A DNA stretch of 35,000 bases, taken from assembly GCA_018398765.1 (NCBI GenBank), contig JAHBMJ010000452.1, positions 7,501 through 42,500 on the forward strand, read 5' to 3'. The translations under genes and the position numbers were made by a program. Shown here piece by piece: positions 11,217-20,068 of this stretch. The stretch is from Chromera velia. Its lineage: Eukaryota > Sar > Chromeraceae. Every line of letters starts with the position of its first letter. Position 1 is the first letter of the stretch. The notes beneath the pieces were generated by a model. It saw only the letters and a list, made by a program, of their open reading frames with translations, did no database searches and was not told the origin of the DNA.

Positions 11217-11732
11217 TTGATTATCTCAGCAAAGAGACGAAGGATTCTCTCTCCGCACGTTCGTTCAGTCGTGGCTGAGTCTCCTTGCGTGTCCGTTCAG
11301 TCGTCGCAAGCAGAGAATGACACAGGTTCCCCTCTCTGTACACTCGTTCGGTCGTTGCAAAAGGAATGCAAAGAATTCTCTCTTCATGTTCATTCGATTT
11401 CGTTCGGTCGTTGCAGCAGCAAGGCAGAGATTCCGCTGAGTCTCCTAGCGTGTTTGTTCAGTCGTTGCAAACAGAGGACGACAGAGATTCCTCTCTCGGC
11501 ACACTCGTTCGGTCGTTGCAAAAGGAATGCAAAGAATTCTCTCTTCATGTTCGTTCGCAGCAAGGCAGAGATTCCGCTGAGTCTCCTTGCGTATTCGTTC
11601 AGTCGTTGCAAGCAGAGGACGACAGAGATTCCTCTCTCTACGCATTCGTTCGGTCATTACGAAAGCAATGCAAAGATTTCTCTCTTCATGTTTGTTCGGT
11701 CGTTGCAAGCAAAGGATAACAGAAATTCCTCT
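11217..11732. repeat. ~150-bp tandem array, left part
   Basis: Units contain GTTCGGTCGTTGCAAAAGGA, ATGCAAAGAATTCTCTCTTC, CAGCAAGGCAGAGATTCCGC and TGAGTCTCCTTGCGTGTTCG. The array stops abruptly in ATTCCTCT at 11732 and resumes at 15781 with CTCTCTCTGCAT, so the segment between appears to have been inserted into it. Unspliced frames are open but repetitive. Confidence 0.85.
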
Positions 11733-11969
11733 AAGTCCCTATGCTCAAAAACCGACCTTTATACTGAAGTCTGACCTTTATATTTCATGTGCCTGCATGG
11801 CACGTGCAGCGCAGGATCCGCGTGCACGCTGCGCGCCGGCCGCAGCATGGTGCGCTTAATTATATGGCTGCTTGCGTCAGAACCGATTATCTGGCTTTTT
11901 ATGTCGAGGCCCTGTATGCTTTTTTCATTAATTGGCTGTGTGTGTAAGTCGTCATTGCATCAGATCCGC

Positions 11970-12490
11970 CTTGCTGAATGCTTATGCGCTTTATCCCCTT
12001 ATTCGTATTTACTTCGATCATGTGTGTTGAAACTTCTGTTGTGCTTTGTCGGGGAGCGGGAACTACTTTGGTGACTCCCTCTTCCGGTGAGTCCGGTCAT
12101 CTTGATTTGCAGATGTGCAGATTGTGTGAAGTTGTTGCATTATATCAAAAAAGGATGCCACTTACTGAATGTTGATGCGCTTTGTCTTCTATTTCTGGCG
12201 TGTGTATACGCAGGATTTGGAACTCGTCTTATGCTTTGTTGGGCAGGTGGAGCTGCCTTTGTCTCTAAGCTCTTCCGTTGAGTATACAGTCCCGTCTCTG
12301 CCCATCTGTAGATTGTGGAAGTTGTTGCAGTGCGTCATGCAGCGTTAGGCTGGGCGTCAGAAAAAGATGTACCCTGGTGAATGCTTATGGACTTTCTCCC
12401 CTCCTTCTCACGTGTATGTATGCAGGATTTGGGACTCCAGTTATGCTTTGTTGGGGAGGTGGATCGAGTCCTTGTAGAATCTTCTCTGGT
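11970..12490 (+). repeat. Three degenerate ~200-bp tandem units
   Basis: Related blocks start near CTGAATGCTTATGCGCTTT (about 11972), CTGAATGTTGATGCGCTTT (about 12166) and GTGAATGCTTATGGACTTT (about 12376). Each is followed by a TTATGCTTTGTTGGG- or GTGCTTTGTCGGGG-like stretch with a GGTGGA/GCGGGA motif. This looks like an old tandem amplification. I see no convincing coding frame shared by the three units. Confidence 0.6.
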
Positions 12491-13110
12491 AGGTTCTGGG
12501 TATTATTTGGGAAAAGGGTTGAAAGCAACGCCCCAGACCCGTCAGGCAACCATGCAGTAGAAATATATCTTTCCCTCTTTATGGAACGTTTTAAAGTTTT
12601 CTTTTGCTTGCTCGCCAGCAGATTTTGCTCTCGCTCTATTGTACTAGGGGGCTTGTCTTGATTTCTTCCCTCCTGTCTCCTTTGTATTTTTTGCCCACGT
12701 CAGCAAACGACCCAGATTTCTCAGAGAGGGATTGGCCTGGACGTCTTTTTGTGGCTGATTTGTGTGCCTCTTGGTTTTCCTGCAGTTTTGGATCCTTTTT
12801 ATCGTTGAAACGGGTGCTGGCTCTGTTGCTGGCGCTTGTCTTCATTCTTCTATCAGGTAGGCTCTCTATGTGAATGTTTGTATGACACTGTCTGATGCGT
12901 GGCACTGCTGCTCCTTATGGTAATGCATATGGTGCATCAAGGTTTGCATACGGATGGGCGGGACCAGGTTGGGGGTTGGGGGTGAACGAGAATGTCAACT
13001 TGAAAGAACGGGATACATAGGGAGCTGTGAAAGAGAGGGCGTCTAGGAAGAAGAGGGGTAGACAGGGTGTGAGCTCAGGAGGAAGGGGGAGCGGCGGCGA
13101 GCGGTGGCGG

Positions 13111-13111
<1 letters not shown>

Positions 13112-13141
<30 letters not shown>
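13112..13141 (+). repeat. Run of 30 G
   Basis: An uninterrupted G homopolymer within G-rich flanks (GCGGTGGCGG before, GAGGAGAGAGGGGCGAGG after). It could form G-quadruplex structure and is a likely site of length error in assembly. Confidence 0.9.
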
Positions 13142-13142
<1 letters not shown>

Positions 13143-13254
13143 GGAGAGAGGGGCGAGGCGGGTCCGGAGGTTAAGAGGGGGAGGGACAGAGGCGAGCATG
13201 AAGATACTGGAAGAGAGAAAGAAGACCAGATAAGATAGTGGAGACGGTACAGAT

Positions 13255-13515
13255 AGCAGGGAGGGTGGAGACGATGGAGACGGCAGAGACAGCGGAGATG
13301 GTAGAGATGGTAAAGACAGTGGAGACGGCGGAGACGGCTGAGACAGTGGGCCGGGGTGCAGTTAGGAGAGGTCAATTGGGGGGGAAGTAAGGGGGGAGGA
13401 GACTTTAGAGGCAGTGGAACCGGCAGAGACGGCAAAGACTGCGGAGACGGTGGAGACGGCGGAGACGGTGGAGACTGTGGAGACGGCGGAGACGGCAGAG
13501 ACGGCGGGAGGGTGC
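13255..13515 (+). repeat. GGAGAC/GGYGGAGAC minisatellite
   Basis: A purine-biased repeat based on GGAGAC, GGCAGAGAC and GGTGGAGAC with a period in multiples of three. One frame translates to Glu-Thr-Ala/Val repeats. This is low-complexity satellite, not a supported gene. Confidence 0.8.
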
Positions 13516-13683
13516 CAGGGGGAGTCAGGCACTAAAGGGGGGCCCCGAGGGGGGGTTCAAAAAAAAGTTTTTCTCAGAAGGTGCGTGATGGCTTCGGAAT
13601 ATGTTACGGATGGGTGGTTTCACTTTACTTTTCGTTTTTTCTTTTTGAACAACACTTGTATCGCTTATTGTTGTCGCAACTAG

Positions 13684-13898
13684 CGGCGCCGATAGCTCTC
13701 CAACAATATCAAACCGGCCGGTTCCATATTGTTGGGGGGGGGTCAAAATTTCATTTTTTTGTTGAGGTGGGGGATCGTTCGGTTTCGTTATCGAAAGCGA
13801 TGTTTTATTTTTGGACTTTTGGAAATTTTGATTTTTTGACCCCCCCCTAACAATATCAAAGCGGCCGGTTTGGTATTGTTGGGGAGCCATCGGCGCCG
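13684..13898. mobile_element. ~215-bp foldback element
   Basis: The two ends are long imperfect inverted repeats beginning GGCGCCGATRGCTCYCCAAC and running about 65 bp each. Within each arm, CCAACAATATC/AAACCGGCCGG/ATATTGTTGG is itself near-palindromic. The centre is a T-rich stretch between runs of G and C. No coding capacity. Structure and size suit a foldback or MITE-type element. It is nested inside the 11733-15780 segment, and a further CCAACAATATC lies just outside its right end. Confidence 0.7.
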
Positions 13899-14159
13899 CA
13901 GGGTCACCAACAATATCTTCACTCAAATTCTTGATATCACAGAAGCAGAATGCATATATTACGTATACACACAGTAATCCGATTATACGTTTGAGTTCTC
14001 TATCTTTTCTGAATTGTTGTCTGTGCAAGACACAAGATTCAGAAGCGTGCAAAGGTCCCCTGAGATGCCACCTCTGCGTGGTCACTATGGGTGAACATGT
14101 GATTAGTAAGTCTTTAAAAAGAATATTGCCGTTCTGGCTGTATTGACACAAATTGATTC

Positions 14160-14317
14160 CCTCATGCCCTTCTGCTTTTCTCCATATTTTCCAGTTGGAG
14201 CGCACAGTTTCTTTTCTTTCCCTTTCTCCTCCATCTTTATTGTTTTTTTCCCCTTCTTTCCTTAATTGTTGTTTTCGTGCCTTCCTCTTTTTCTTCCCTC
14301 CTTCCTTTCTTTCTTCT

Positions 14318-14348
<31 letters not shown>

Positions 14349-15060
14349 CTCTTTCCCTCTCTCTTTCTTTCTCTCTTTGTGACTTTCTTTCTTCCTTCCT
14401 TCTTCGATCCCTTCTTCCTTTCTTTCCTTGTCGGAGTCCCTTCTTTCCATCTTTCCTTCTTCCCTTCATTGCATCGTTCCCCCTTCCTACTTTCGTTCTT
14501 TCTTTCGTTCAAAAATTTTTAAGCTTTCTTTGTCTGTTTCCTTCCTGTCTTTTATCCTTCCTTTTTTCCGTCATTTCTCCCGTCCTTCTTCTATTCGTTT
14601 CTTTCCTTCCTTCCTTTTTTCCTTCCTTCCTTCCTTCCTTTCTTCCTTCCTTCCTTCCCTTTTCCTTCCTTCGTTGCCCTGTCTTTCCTTTTGCTTCTTT
14701 CTTCCTTCTCCTGCTGCTTTCTTCTTTCTTTGAAGTTCCTTTTTTTTTCATTTTCTTCTGTCCTTTATCCCTGCCTGCCGTTCTTCCTTCCTTCCTTCCT
14801 TCCTTCCTTCCTCTCTTTCTTCCTTCTTTTTTCTTATTTTCTTAATTCTTTTCTTCCTTCCTTCCTTCGTTCCGTCCTGCCTTCCGTGTTTATTAATTGG
14901 TCTTCCTTCTTTCTTCATCTAAGACTCCTTACTTTCTTTTCTTCCTTTCTTGCTTCCTTTCTTCCTTCCTTTTTCTTTTTCTTGCTTGTTTGCCTTCTTC
15001 CTTCCTCCGTTTCCGTTGCCTTCCTGTTTTGCTTACTTGTTTTGTTTTCTTCCCTCATCC
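14160..15060 (+). repeat. Long CCTT/CTTT pyrimidine tract
   Basis: About 900 bp in which the plus strand is mostly C and T (CCTT, CTTT and CT repeats). Both strands have long open frames, but these encode only Phe/Leu/Ser on one strand and Lys/Glu/Arg on the other, the expected artefact of such tracts. Mirror-symmetric stretches could form triplex DNA. Confidence 0.85.
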
Positions 15061-15733
15061 AATGGATGTCATTTATGCGTTCAAGGCAGAGGCACTCTGA
15101 GTTTCTGTGATTTGTCCTACAAGAAGTTGGTGTCTCAAAATATCATTCTTTGGGCGATAGTAGAAGAAGTACAGAAACGACTCTTTAATCAGAATCGATC
15201 TGAATAACAAATGAAACAAAACGGCTTAAACATTGGCTTTTTCAGGGTTCTCTCTTGAAATAATATTTAAAAAATGTTAAATCTTAGTTTTCGATCATTG
15301 TTTTGATAGTATTAAAATTTAAAACTCATTCTCACTGAACTACTTTTAAAAGAATTTTCCAGAGAATTAATTTTATTTTAGTCTAACATTTATAGTGAAA
15401 ACTTTAAAATATATAGATTATCTAGATAATTATATTTTTTTTTAACTTTTTGCGCACACACATACTTAATCGAATAATAGTCAAATTTCAAAACTTTTTT
15501 AGCTAACAATATCATTAAACACATTTAGATTTGAAAAATATTCATGCGCAGTAGCTGACAGTCACCGTTGATTAATCACCTTTAACTAGCTAGCGCTAGA
15601 ATTACTTTTAAGAACTTGAATCTAAATTTATAAACATTTGTTATTAGCTTATTTATCATTGATAAACTAAAAAAAAAAAATCTAATTAACTTATATTTTA
15701 TGTTAAGAAAACATAGAATAATACTATCAATGC
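15061..15733. other. AT-rich part of the TIR-bounded segment
   Basis: Very AT-rich between the pyrimidine tract and the right inverted repeat, with short A and T runs. No exon, RNA gene or tandem repeat is evident. Confidence 0.5.
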
Positions 15734-15780
15734 AAAGGTCAGACTTCAGCATAGAGGTCTATTTTCAAGCATAGGGACTT

Positions 15781-16150
15781 CTCTCTCTGCATACTCTTTC
15801 AATCGTTACAAAAAGAATGCAAAGGTTCTCTCTAAATGTTTGTTCCGTCGTTGCAGCAGCAAGGTAGAGATTCCGCTGAGTGTTCCTGCGCGTTTGTTCA
15901 GTCGTTGCAAGCAGAATACGACTAAGAGCAGGACAGAGATTCTTCTCTCTGCACGCTCATTCGGTCGTCACAAAAGGAATGCACAGAATTCTCTCTTCAT
16001 GTTTATTCAGTCGTTGCAGCAGCAAAGCAGAGATTCCGCTGAGTCTCTTTACATTTTCGTTCAGTCGTTGCAAGCAGAAGATGACAGGGATTCCTCTCTC
16101 TACGTACTCGTTCGGTCATTGCAAAGGAATGTAAAGAATTCTCTCTAGGC
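15781..16150. repeat. ~150-bp tandem array, right part
   Basis: The same units as 11217-11732, in the same orientation: GTTCAGTCGTTGCAAGCAGA, CAGCAAAGCAGAGATTCCGC and AAAAGGAATGCACAGAATTC. The continuation across the intervening 4-kb segment supports a single ancestral array. Confidence 0.85.
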
Positions 16151-16319
16151 AAGCAGCCGGTAGATGAGCAAACTTCTCCCCTTATATATTCGCTCTGACT
16201 CATGCCCCTATGCATTGTTCCTTCTGTACACTATTCGGTCATCAGTGCACTGCTTTATACATATTTTCAGGCAACTTACTTGCTTTCCTATCAGATTGGG
16301 CCCACTTTTCAGACAGGAA
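16151..16319. other. Decayed 28-bp-array-like margin
   Basis: Includes CGCTCTGACTCATGCCCCTA, resembling the 28-bp array at 8.6-9.1 kb. No gene seen. Confidence 0.4.
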
Positions 16320-16417
16320 GCCGTCTAGGATCCCTTTTGGATGATGACGCTTAAAAAAGAGCAAAAGCACAGCTTAGCCTTTCCTGCGTGCATCGGCCAC
16401 CCTACGGCTTGTCGGGG
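16320..16417. repeat. 98-bp direct repeat, copy 1
   Basis: Starts CCGTCTAGGATCCCTTTTGG and ends GGCTTGTCGGGG. It is repeated in the same orientation at 16916-17013 with about six differences, five of them transitions. Confidence 0.8.
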
Positions 16418-16520
16418 CCAACCCTTCGGTAAGACGTAATCCTATACCTCTATACATCTAGCGGGCCCTCCTCTAAAAGGATTCATGTATAAACGACATA
16501 AGATGATGATAAAAGCTTAA

Positions 16521-16708
16521 ATGGAAGGCGTGGCAGCGGTGTAGAGCCTTTAGCCGAGCGTTTAAGCGTCGTCGCCGCATATCACCGCCACTCACCATTT
16601 CCAAACAATATTTCAGCAAGAAAGTTATATTCCAACAGAAGCAATAGCAAGAGCAGTGAGAGAAGAAAATCTGAAAGACCATCTGTGAAACAGTTGGTAA
16701 AAGCGAAC
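16521..16708. repeat. Dispersed ~190-bp repeat, copy 2
   Basis: Second copy of the repeat at 7451-7640. Relative to that copy it is shifted towards A and T at nearly every difference (for example CACCGTTTCC to CACCATTTCC, CAGTCGGTG to CAGTTGGTA). It lies between the two 98-bp direct repeats. Confidence 0.8.
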
Positions 16709-16915
16709 AGGCACCTACCCACCCACCCACCTGCCGCATTTTTTTCTTTGTGCACTCTGTTTTCTCCAATAGGAAGCCTTAGCAGCAATGTCGGGCTAAC
16801 TACTCGGGTAGTGAACTCAGGTAACTGGGAAAGGACTATTCTGTCTTGGTTGGCACGGGGTTGATGGAGGGGAACTCAGAGCAATGGGAACATTTCCATG
16901 GATGGTGCAGTGGGA

Positions 16916-17013
16916 GCCGTCTAGGATCCTTTTTGGATGATGATGCTTAAAAAAGAGCTAAAGCACAGCTTAGCCTTTCCTGCGCGCATCGGCCATCCTA
17001 TGGCTTGTCGGGG
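16916..17013. repeat. 98-bp direct repeat, copy 2
   Basis: Second copy of 16320-16417, offset by 596 bp. The pair brackets the 190-bp repeat copy. It could be short terminal repeats of a decayed element or a local duplication. Confidence 0.8.
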
Positions 17014-17564
17014 TATACATGTTGTTAATAACATCATACACCCAACTAGTTGGGTGAGTGCCTCAGGGGGCGGTTGGGTGCCTATGAATAAAAAACTAAC
17101 CTGTGAGGAGTATCAAGTTTTTGAAAGATGAAAGTTAACCGAGTTTGACAGCAACTTTGACTATCATATGATCAATATTTGATAAGTTGTGTATGTGAAG
17201 CAAGGTGGCAATTAATTGAAGTTTTAAATCAATAATTAAGAAAGTTAATATGGTAAAAATCAGTAAAGACTGAGAAGATAAAAGATTAATATCAAAGTCT
17301 CAATTCTTTCTCTCCCTTTCTCTCTTGGCAATGCGTTTCAGCACTAAAAGTCATTTCGCTTTTGGCAGCATTTTGCCCCTCTGCCAGATGGCCTCAGATC
17401 GGAATGAAAAAGTCATTCAGATAAAGGAAAAATGATGCCGTGTATGTTTTTTCTTTAATTGTAAACCGTTTGCGGCATAGGCTAGACCTGTGCGGCCTGG
17501 CCAAGGAGGTCTGATACGTCTATGCGCTTTCCTTAGAAGCTGCACGTCGGACATTCGGCATTGG
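17014..17564. other. Spacer, no gene seen
   Basis: Contains a short palindrome CCCAACTAGTTGGG near 17041 and otherwise unremarkable AT-leaning sequence. Confidence 0.4.
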
Positions 17565-17604
17565 GGCGGGAGGCCAATCCTCTAAACATAAATCCTAATC
17601 CTAA
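17565..17604 (+). repeat. 40-bp module ending in TCCTAA repeats
   Basis: GGCGGGAGGCCAATCCTC, then two variable positions in YARACATAAA, then TCCTAATCCTAA. The reverse complement of 27416-27455 matches 38 of 40 bases. A simple-repeat tail after a conserved end resembles the 3' terminus of a retroposed element, but no reverse transcriptase is seen. Confidence 0.65.
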
Positions 17605-17851
17605 AGTTTGTGTAAATATTAAGAATTGTAAACAATTTGTTGTATGTTGTTAGTTAGTTGTTTAGTAAACGAGTTAGTTAGTTACATAGTGTTTAGTCAT
17701 TCATAGAGCATGCACAAGTGCAATTGAAGTGGTTGTAGTGTTAATTATTTTTTGTGTTCAAATGGATTGTGTAGATTCGATGTAGATTTGAGAAACATCA
17801 AAGCTAAGCATATAAAATTTAGAAACACTCGAAGACTTAGTGCACCCATCG
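17605..17851. other. Spacer with TTAG-type repeats
   Basis: Short GTTAGTTAGTT-like repeats at 17640-17690. No gene seen. Confidence 0.4.
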
Positions 17852-18505
17852 TTATCCACCATGCTTCGGGATCCTATAGTCGTAGAAGTCGAGGTAGGTG
17901 TGGCACTTGTAGCATTCGGGGTGTGCTCTCACGGCTTCCCAGATACAGGGATCCTCAAAGGGGTTGATATGCAATTCGCGGATGCCGCTCAGTTTATAGC
18001 CGGCGAACTTGGTTTTCATCGCGTCCCAATCCAGGACCATATGGGTGGCAGGATCAGCAGAAAGATGTGATCGACATCTTCAAAGTCACGAGAAGAGAAG
18101 TCCGTCAGTTTTGTGACAACGTCAGCGTCTTGACCTGATGTCACTCACCGCCACACCTTCTCTCCATCGTTCTTCGTCACCCACTGTTTTTTGAATGGAT
18201 ACTCGTCGATTGTGACCCCCCTTCCTCGCAGCACAAGATTCAAATCCCGCCTGTCGACTGAATCGCGCTGAATCGTTCGGATTCTTTTTCGTTTTGTTGC
18301 CGAGCAGTTGTAAATACTCTTCCGTGTCGCCATCAGCAATCCAGATTGAATTTCGAGAGATGCCCTCCGGCATCGTTTCCCTGATCCTTCTTGCAGTCTC
18401 CCCCCGCAAATGCCCCGGGTAGAGCGCCTTCAGTGCTTCCCGGGCTTCTGGAAGGAATTTGTCAAGGAGAAAATTCGGCGTTATGTCCGTTCCAGCCTGC
18501 CTGCG
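17852..18505 (-). pseudogene. Decayed intronless gene, family unknown
   Basis: Protein-like sequence runs almost continuously on the minus strand but changes frame. From 18505: TDITPNFLLDKFLPEAREAL, then RETMPEGISRNSIWIADGD, EEYLQLLGNKTKKNPND. A frameshift near 18255-18275 leads into RDLNLVLRGRGVTIDEYPF and KKQWVTKNDGEKVWR. A TGA at 18147-18145 interrupts the frame, which then continues with DADVVTKLTDFSSRDFEDVD. A second frameshift near 18058-18066 leads into MVLDWDAMKTKFAGYKLSG, RELHINPFEDPCIWEAV and HPECYKCHTYLDFYDYRIPK before a stop at 17852. The TGA is followed by GTGAGT-like sequence, so a short intron was considered, but no suitable acceptor was found and the frame continues. I do not recognise the family. 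Lack of introns suggests a retrocopy, a mobile-element gene or acquired DNA. Confidence 0.6.
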
Positions 18506-18720
18506 TCAATCGAGAGTAAAGCCAGCCTGCCTCGATCATGACGCCAGTCATTTTGTCCGCGGCCGACGGAGGATGTCCTTCCTTCTGAATGTCTGCACAA
18601 GAAAGGCGTCCCATACAATTACAAAAAGCGCACAAACACACGCACCCTGCCTCCACCCATCGATTGAAACAAATCCTTCCCCTTTCTGACCAAGCCGCCA
18701 CCCACCTCCGTCGTTCTTCT

Positions 18721-18840
18721 TTGAACCACAGCAACGAACACTTGCTAAGGAGTTCTTGTTTGAACCCGTTTGAACCACGGCAACGAACACTTGCTAAGGA
18801 GTTCTTCTTTAAACCACCGCAACGAACACTTGCTTAGGAA
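18721..18840 (+). repeat. Three tandem copies of a 39-49-bp unit
   Basis: TTGAACCACAGCAACGAACA, then CTTGCTAAGGAGTTCTTSTT. Copies start near 18721, 18770 and 18809 and become shorter and more diverged to the right. Confidence 0.75.
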
Positions 18841-18845
18841 GACTG

Positions 18846-19224
18846 TGCAACAGCGACTCTCGTTCCTGTGACATCTGTGGCGGCACGAAGTATTACCTCG
18901 AAGACTTGCTGAACTTCCTGCCCCGTGCGGGTTGTTTATGGGTTGTTTACCCTTTCTCCTTCAATGCTTTTTGCGCCTCTTTGTCTGGCTGCACCTCTTT
19001 GCTTTCTCTCCTTTCGTGCTGCTGCTACTACCACATTCCTCTGAAAATATCTCTGCTGCCTTGCTTTCATCTTCTGTGTCACTCTGATCCCCCAAGCAGC
19101 AAGAGACATGCAGAAACTTCTGTGCGAGGTCATTGACTCAAAGTCCTTTGCATTTCATCCCAATGCGTTAGATGTGAATGATGTCAGAGCAAGCGACATT
19201 GCTATACCGTGCACTGTACCGTGA
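18846..19224 (+). CDS. Possible two-exon CxxC gene or remnant, partial
   Basis: Exon A (from at latest 18846 to 18924) reads CNSDSRSCDICGGTKYY and then LEDLLNFLP. A 175-bp, strongly pyrimidine-rich intron follows (donor CCCC/GTGCGG, acceptor CCCAAGCAG/CAAG). Exon B is 19100-19224 and in the matching phase reads RDMQKLLCEVIDSKSFAF, then HPNALDVNDVRASDIA and IPCTVP, ending at TGA. The phase match and the protein-like composition on both sides support splicing. The CDIC pair could be part of a zinc-binding site, but only two cysteines of that type are visible. The 5' part is missing: the frame is blocked by TAA just before 18812, and tandem repeats lie upstream. It could be a live small gene, the 3' end of a larger one, or a fragment. 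The family is unrecognised. Confidence 0.35.
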
Positions 19225-19734
19225 CCGACTAACTTTTAGAAGAACCTGTCCCACCAATATCCATGTCGTGCGTGAAGATCTGATTACGTTGCCATCAGGC
19301 GGATTGGGAATTTGCAGCAACGAGCACCAGAATGGGCCAAACTCACGTCGACGCAACTGCAGACCGGAGCTCTTTGAACTGAGAAACACTTGCGCAGAAC
19401 ACTGCTTCAGAGTTTCAAACTATCTGTCAATGTTCAGACTGCTGAACCGTGAGAAAGACACCACGCATAGCCAATCGGTGAAAGGAAACAGACTGAAAAT
19501 TGGTTCAAGCAGCAGAGAATATGAACAAAGCTCCTGTAAGCAGGAACCTGAAAGAAACTGTAGCCGTCACCACGGCGATATTAAATCAGCTAGTGGGCTT
19601 TGGATTCACTGCCGTGTGAGACTGTTTTGGTGGGGGCTGAATTTTGTTGTGTGATCATTGTTGCTTGGCATGAGATGGCATGAGCAGTGAGATGATGTGA
19701 GATGTAGTGGGCACTAGCTTGCATGAGCATGGCC
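19225..19734. other. Spacer, coding status unclear
   Basis: A plus-strand frame is open from 19178 to 19654, but it overlaps exon B of the preceding candidate in another frame and shows no recognisable motif. I leave this stretch without a gene. Confidence 0.35.
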
Positions 19735-19816
19735 CCGGAAAGCGAAGCGCGGGCCGGGGGCCGGGGGCCGGACCTGGGTCCGCGGGCCGCGGGGGCCGCG
19801 CGCGCGCGCGTGCAGT
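19735..19816. promoter_or_regulatory. Very GC-rich CpG island upstream of M16 gene
   Basis: Repeated GGGCCGGGGGCCGG and GCGGGCCGCGGGGGCC, ending in an alternating CG run (CGCGCGCGCGCGTG). It is about 250 bp before the M16 start codon and far more GC-rich than anything nearby. A CpG-island promoter is the likeliest reading. The alternating CG run could adopt Z-DNA. No core promoter motif was identified. Confidence 0.35.
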
Positions 19817-20068
19817 TAAGCTAGTGCATGACAGCACGGTGCACCTCTACCAGACTTCTTAGTACGCGATGTTGATAGCACACTGCAAGTGACTGCGAGC
19901 TTACACTTTACCTTCGCGCCCGTACTGGTTCCTCTACCACCCCAAGAAGCTGCCAGGAGCGAGGCGGTCCTTAGTTGATTTTGACAGAGGGTCCCTCGGT
20001 ACGTTCTTCCCCAAGCTTGTCTCTTCTCTCACAGATAGATAGGCAGGCAAGCAGAGAGATACTTGAGG

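Larger units (their letters stand above)
11733..15780. mobile_element. Candidate 4.05-kb element with 47-bp inverted ends
   Basis: The left end (11733-11779) starts AAGTCCCTATGCTCAAAAAC and ends CTGAAGTCTGACCTTT. The right end (15734-15780) is its reverse complement with about 6 mismatches in 47, five of them transitions. Both ends abut the same tandem array. If the flanks ATTC-CTCT and CTCT-CTCTGCAT are rejoined, they give ATTCCTCTCTCTGCAT, the normal array sequence, so a 4-bp CTCT target duplication is possible; it is low-complexity and weak as proof. Inside are degenerate repeats, a poly-G run, a foldback element, CCTT tracts and AT-rich DNA. I see no transposase, so it would be non-autonomous or decayed. 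Two array copies with facing inverted repeats from rearrangement is the alternative. Confidence 0.5.

Noticed and set aside
13525-14469. Minus-strand 314-codon Lys/Glu/Arg-rich frame
   Set aside because: It spans the CCTT tract and the foldback element; its composition is that expected from a polypurine strand, with no protein-like domain.
17590-17604. TCCTAATCCTAA as a telomere
   Set aside because: Only two units, flanked by a conserved module that recurs elsewhere; better read as a repeat-element tail.
19178-19654. Plus-strand 158-codon frame as a gene
   Set aside because: It overlaps, in another frame, the better-supported exon at 19100-19224; it has no motif and no splice or signal features.
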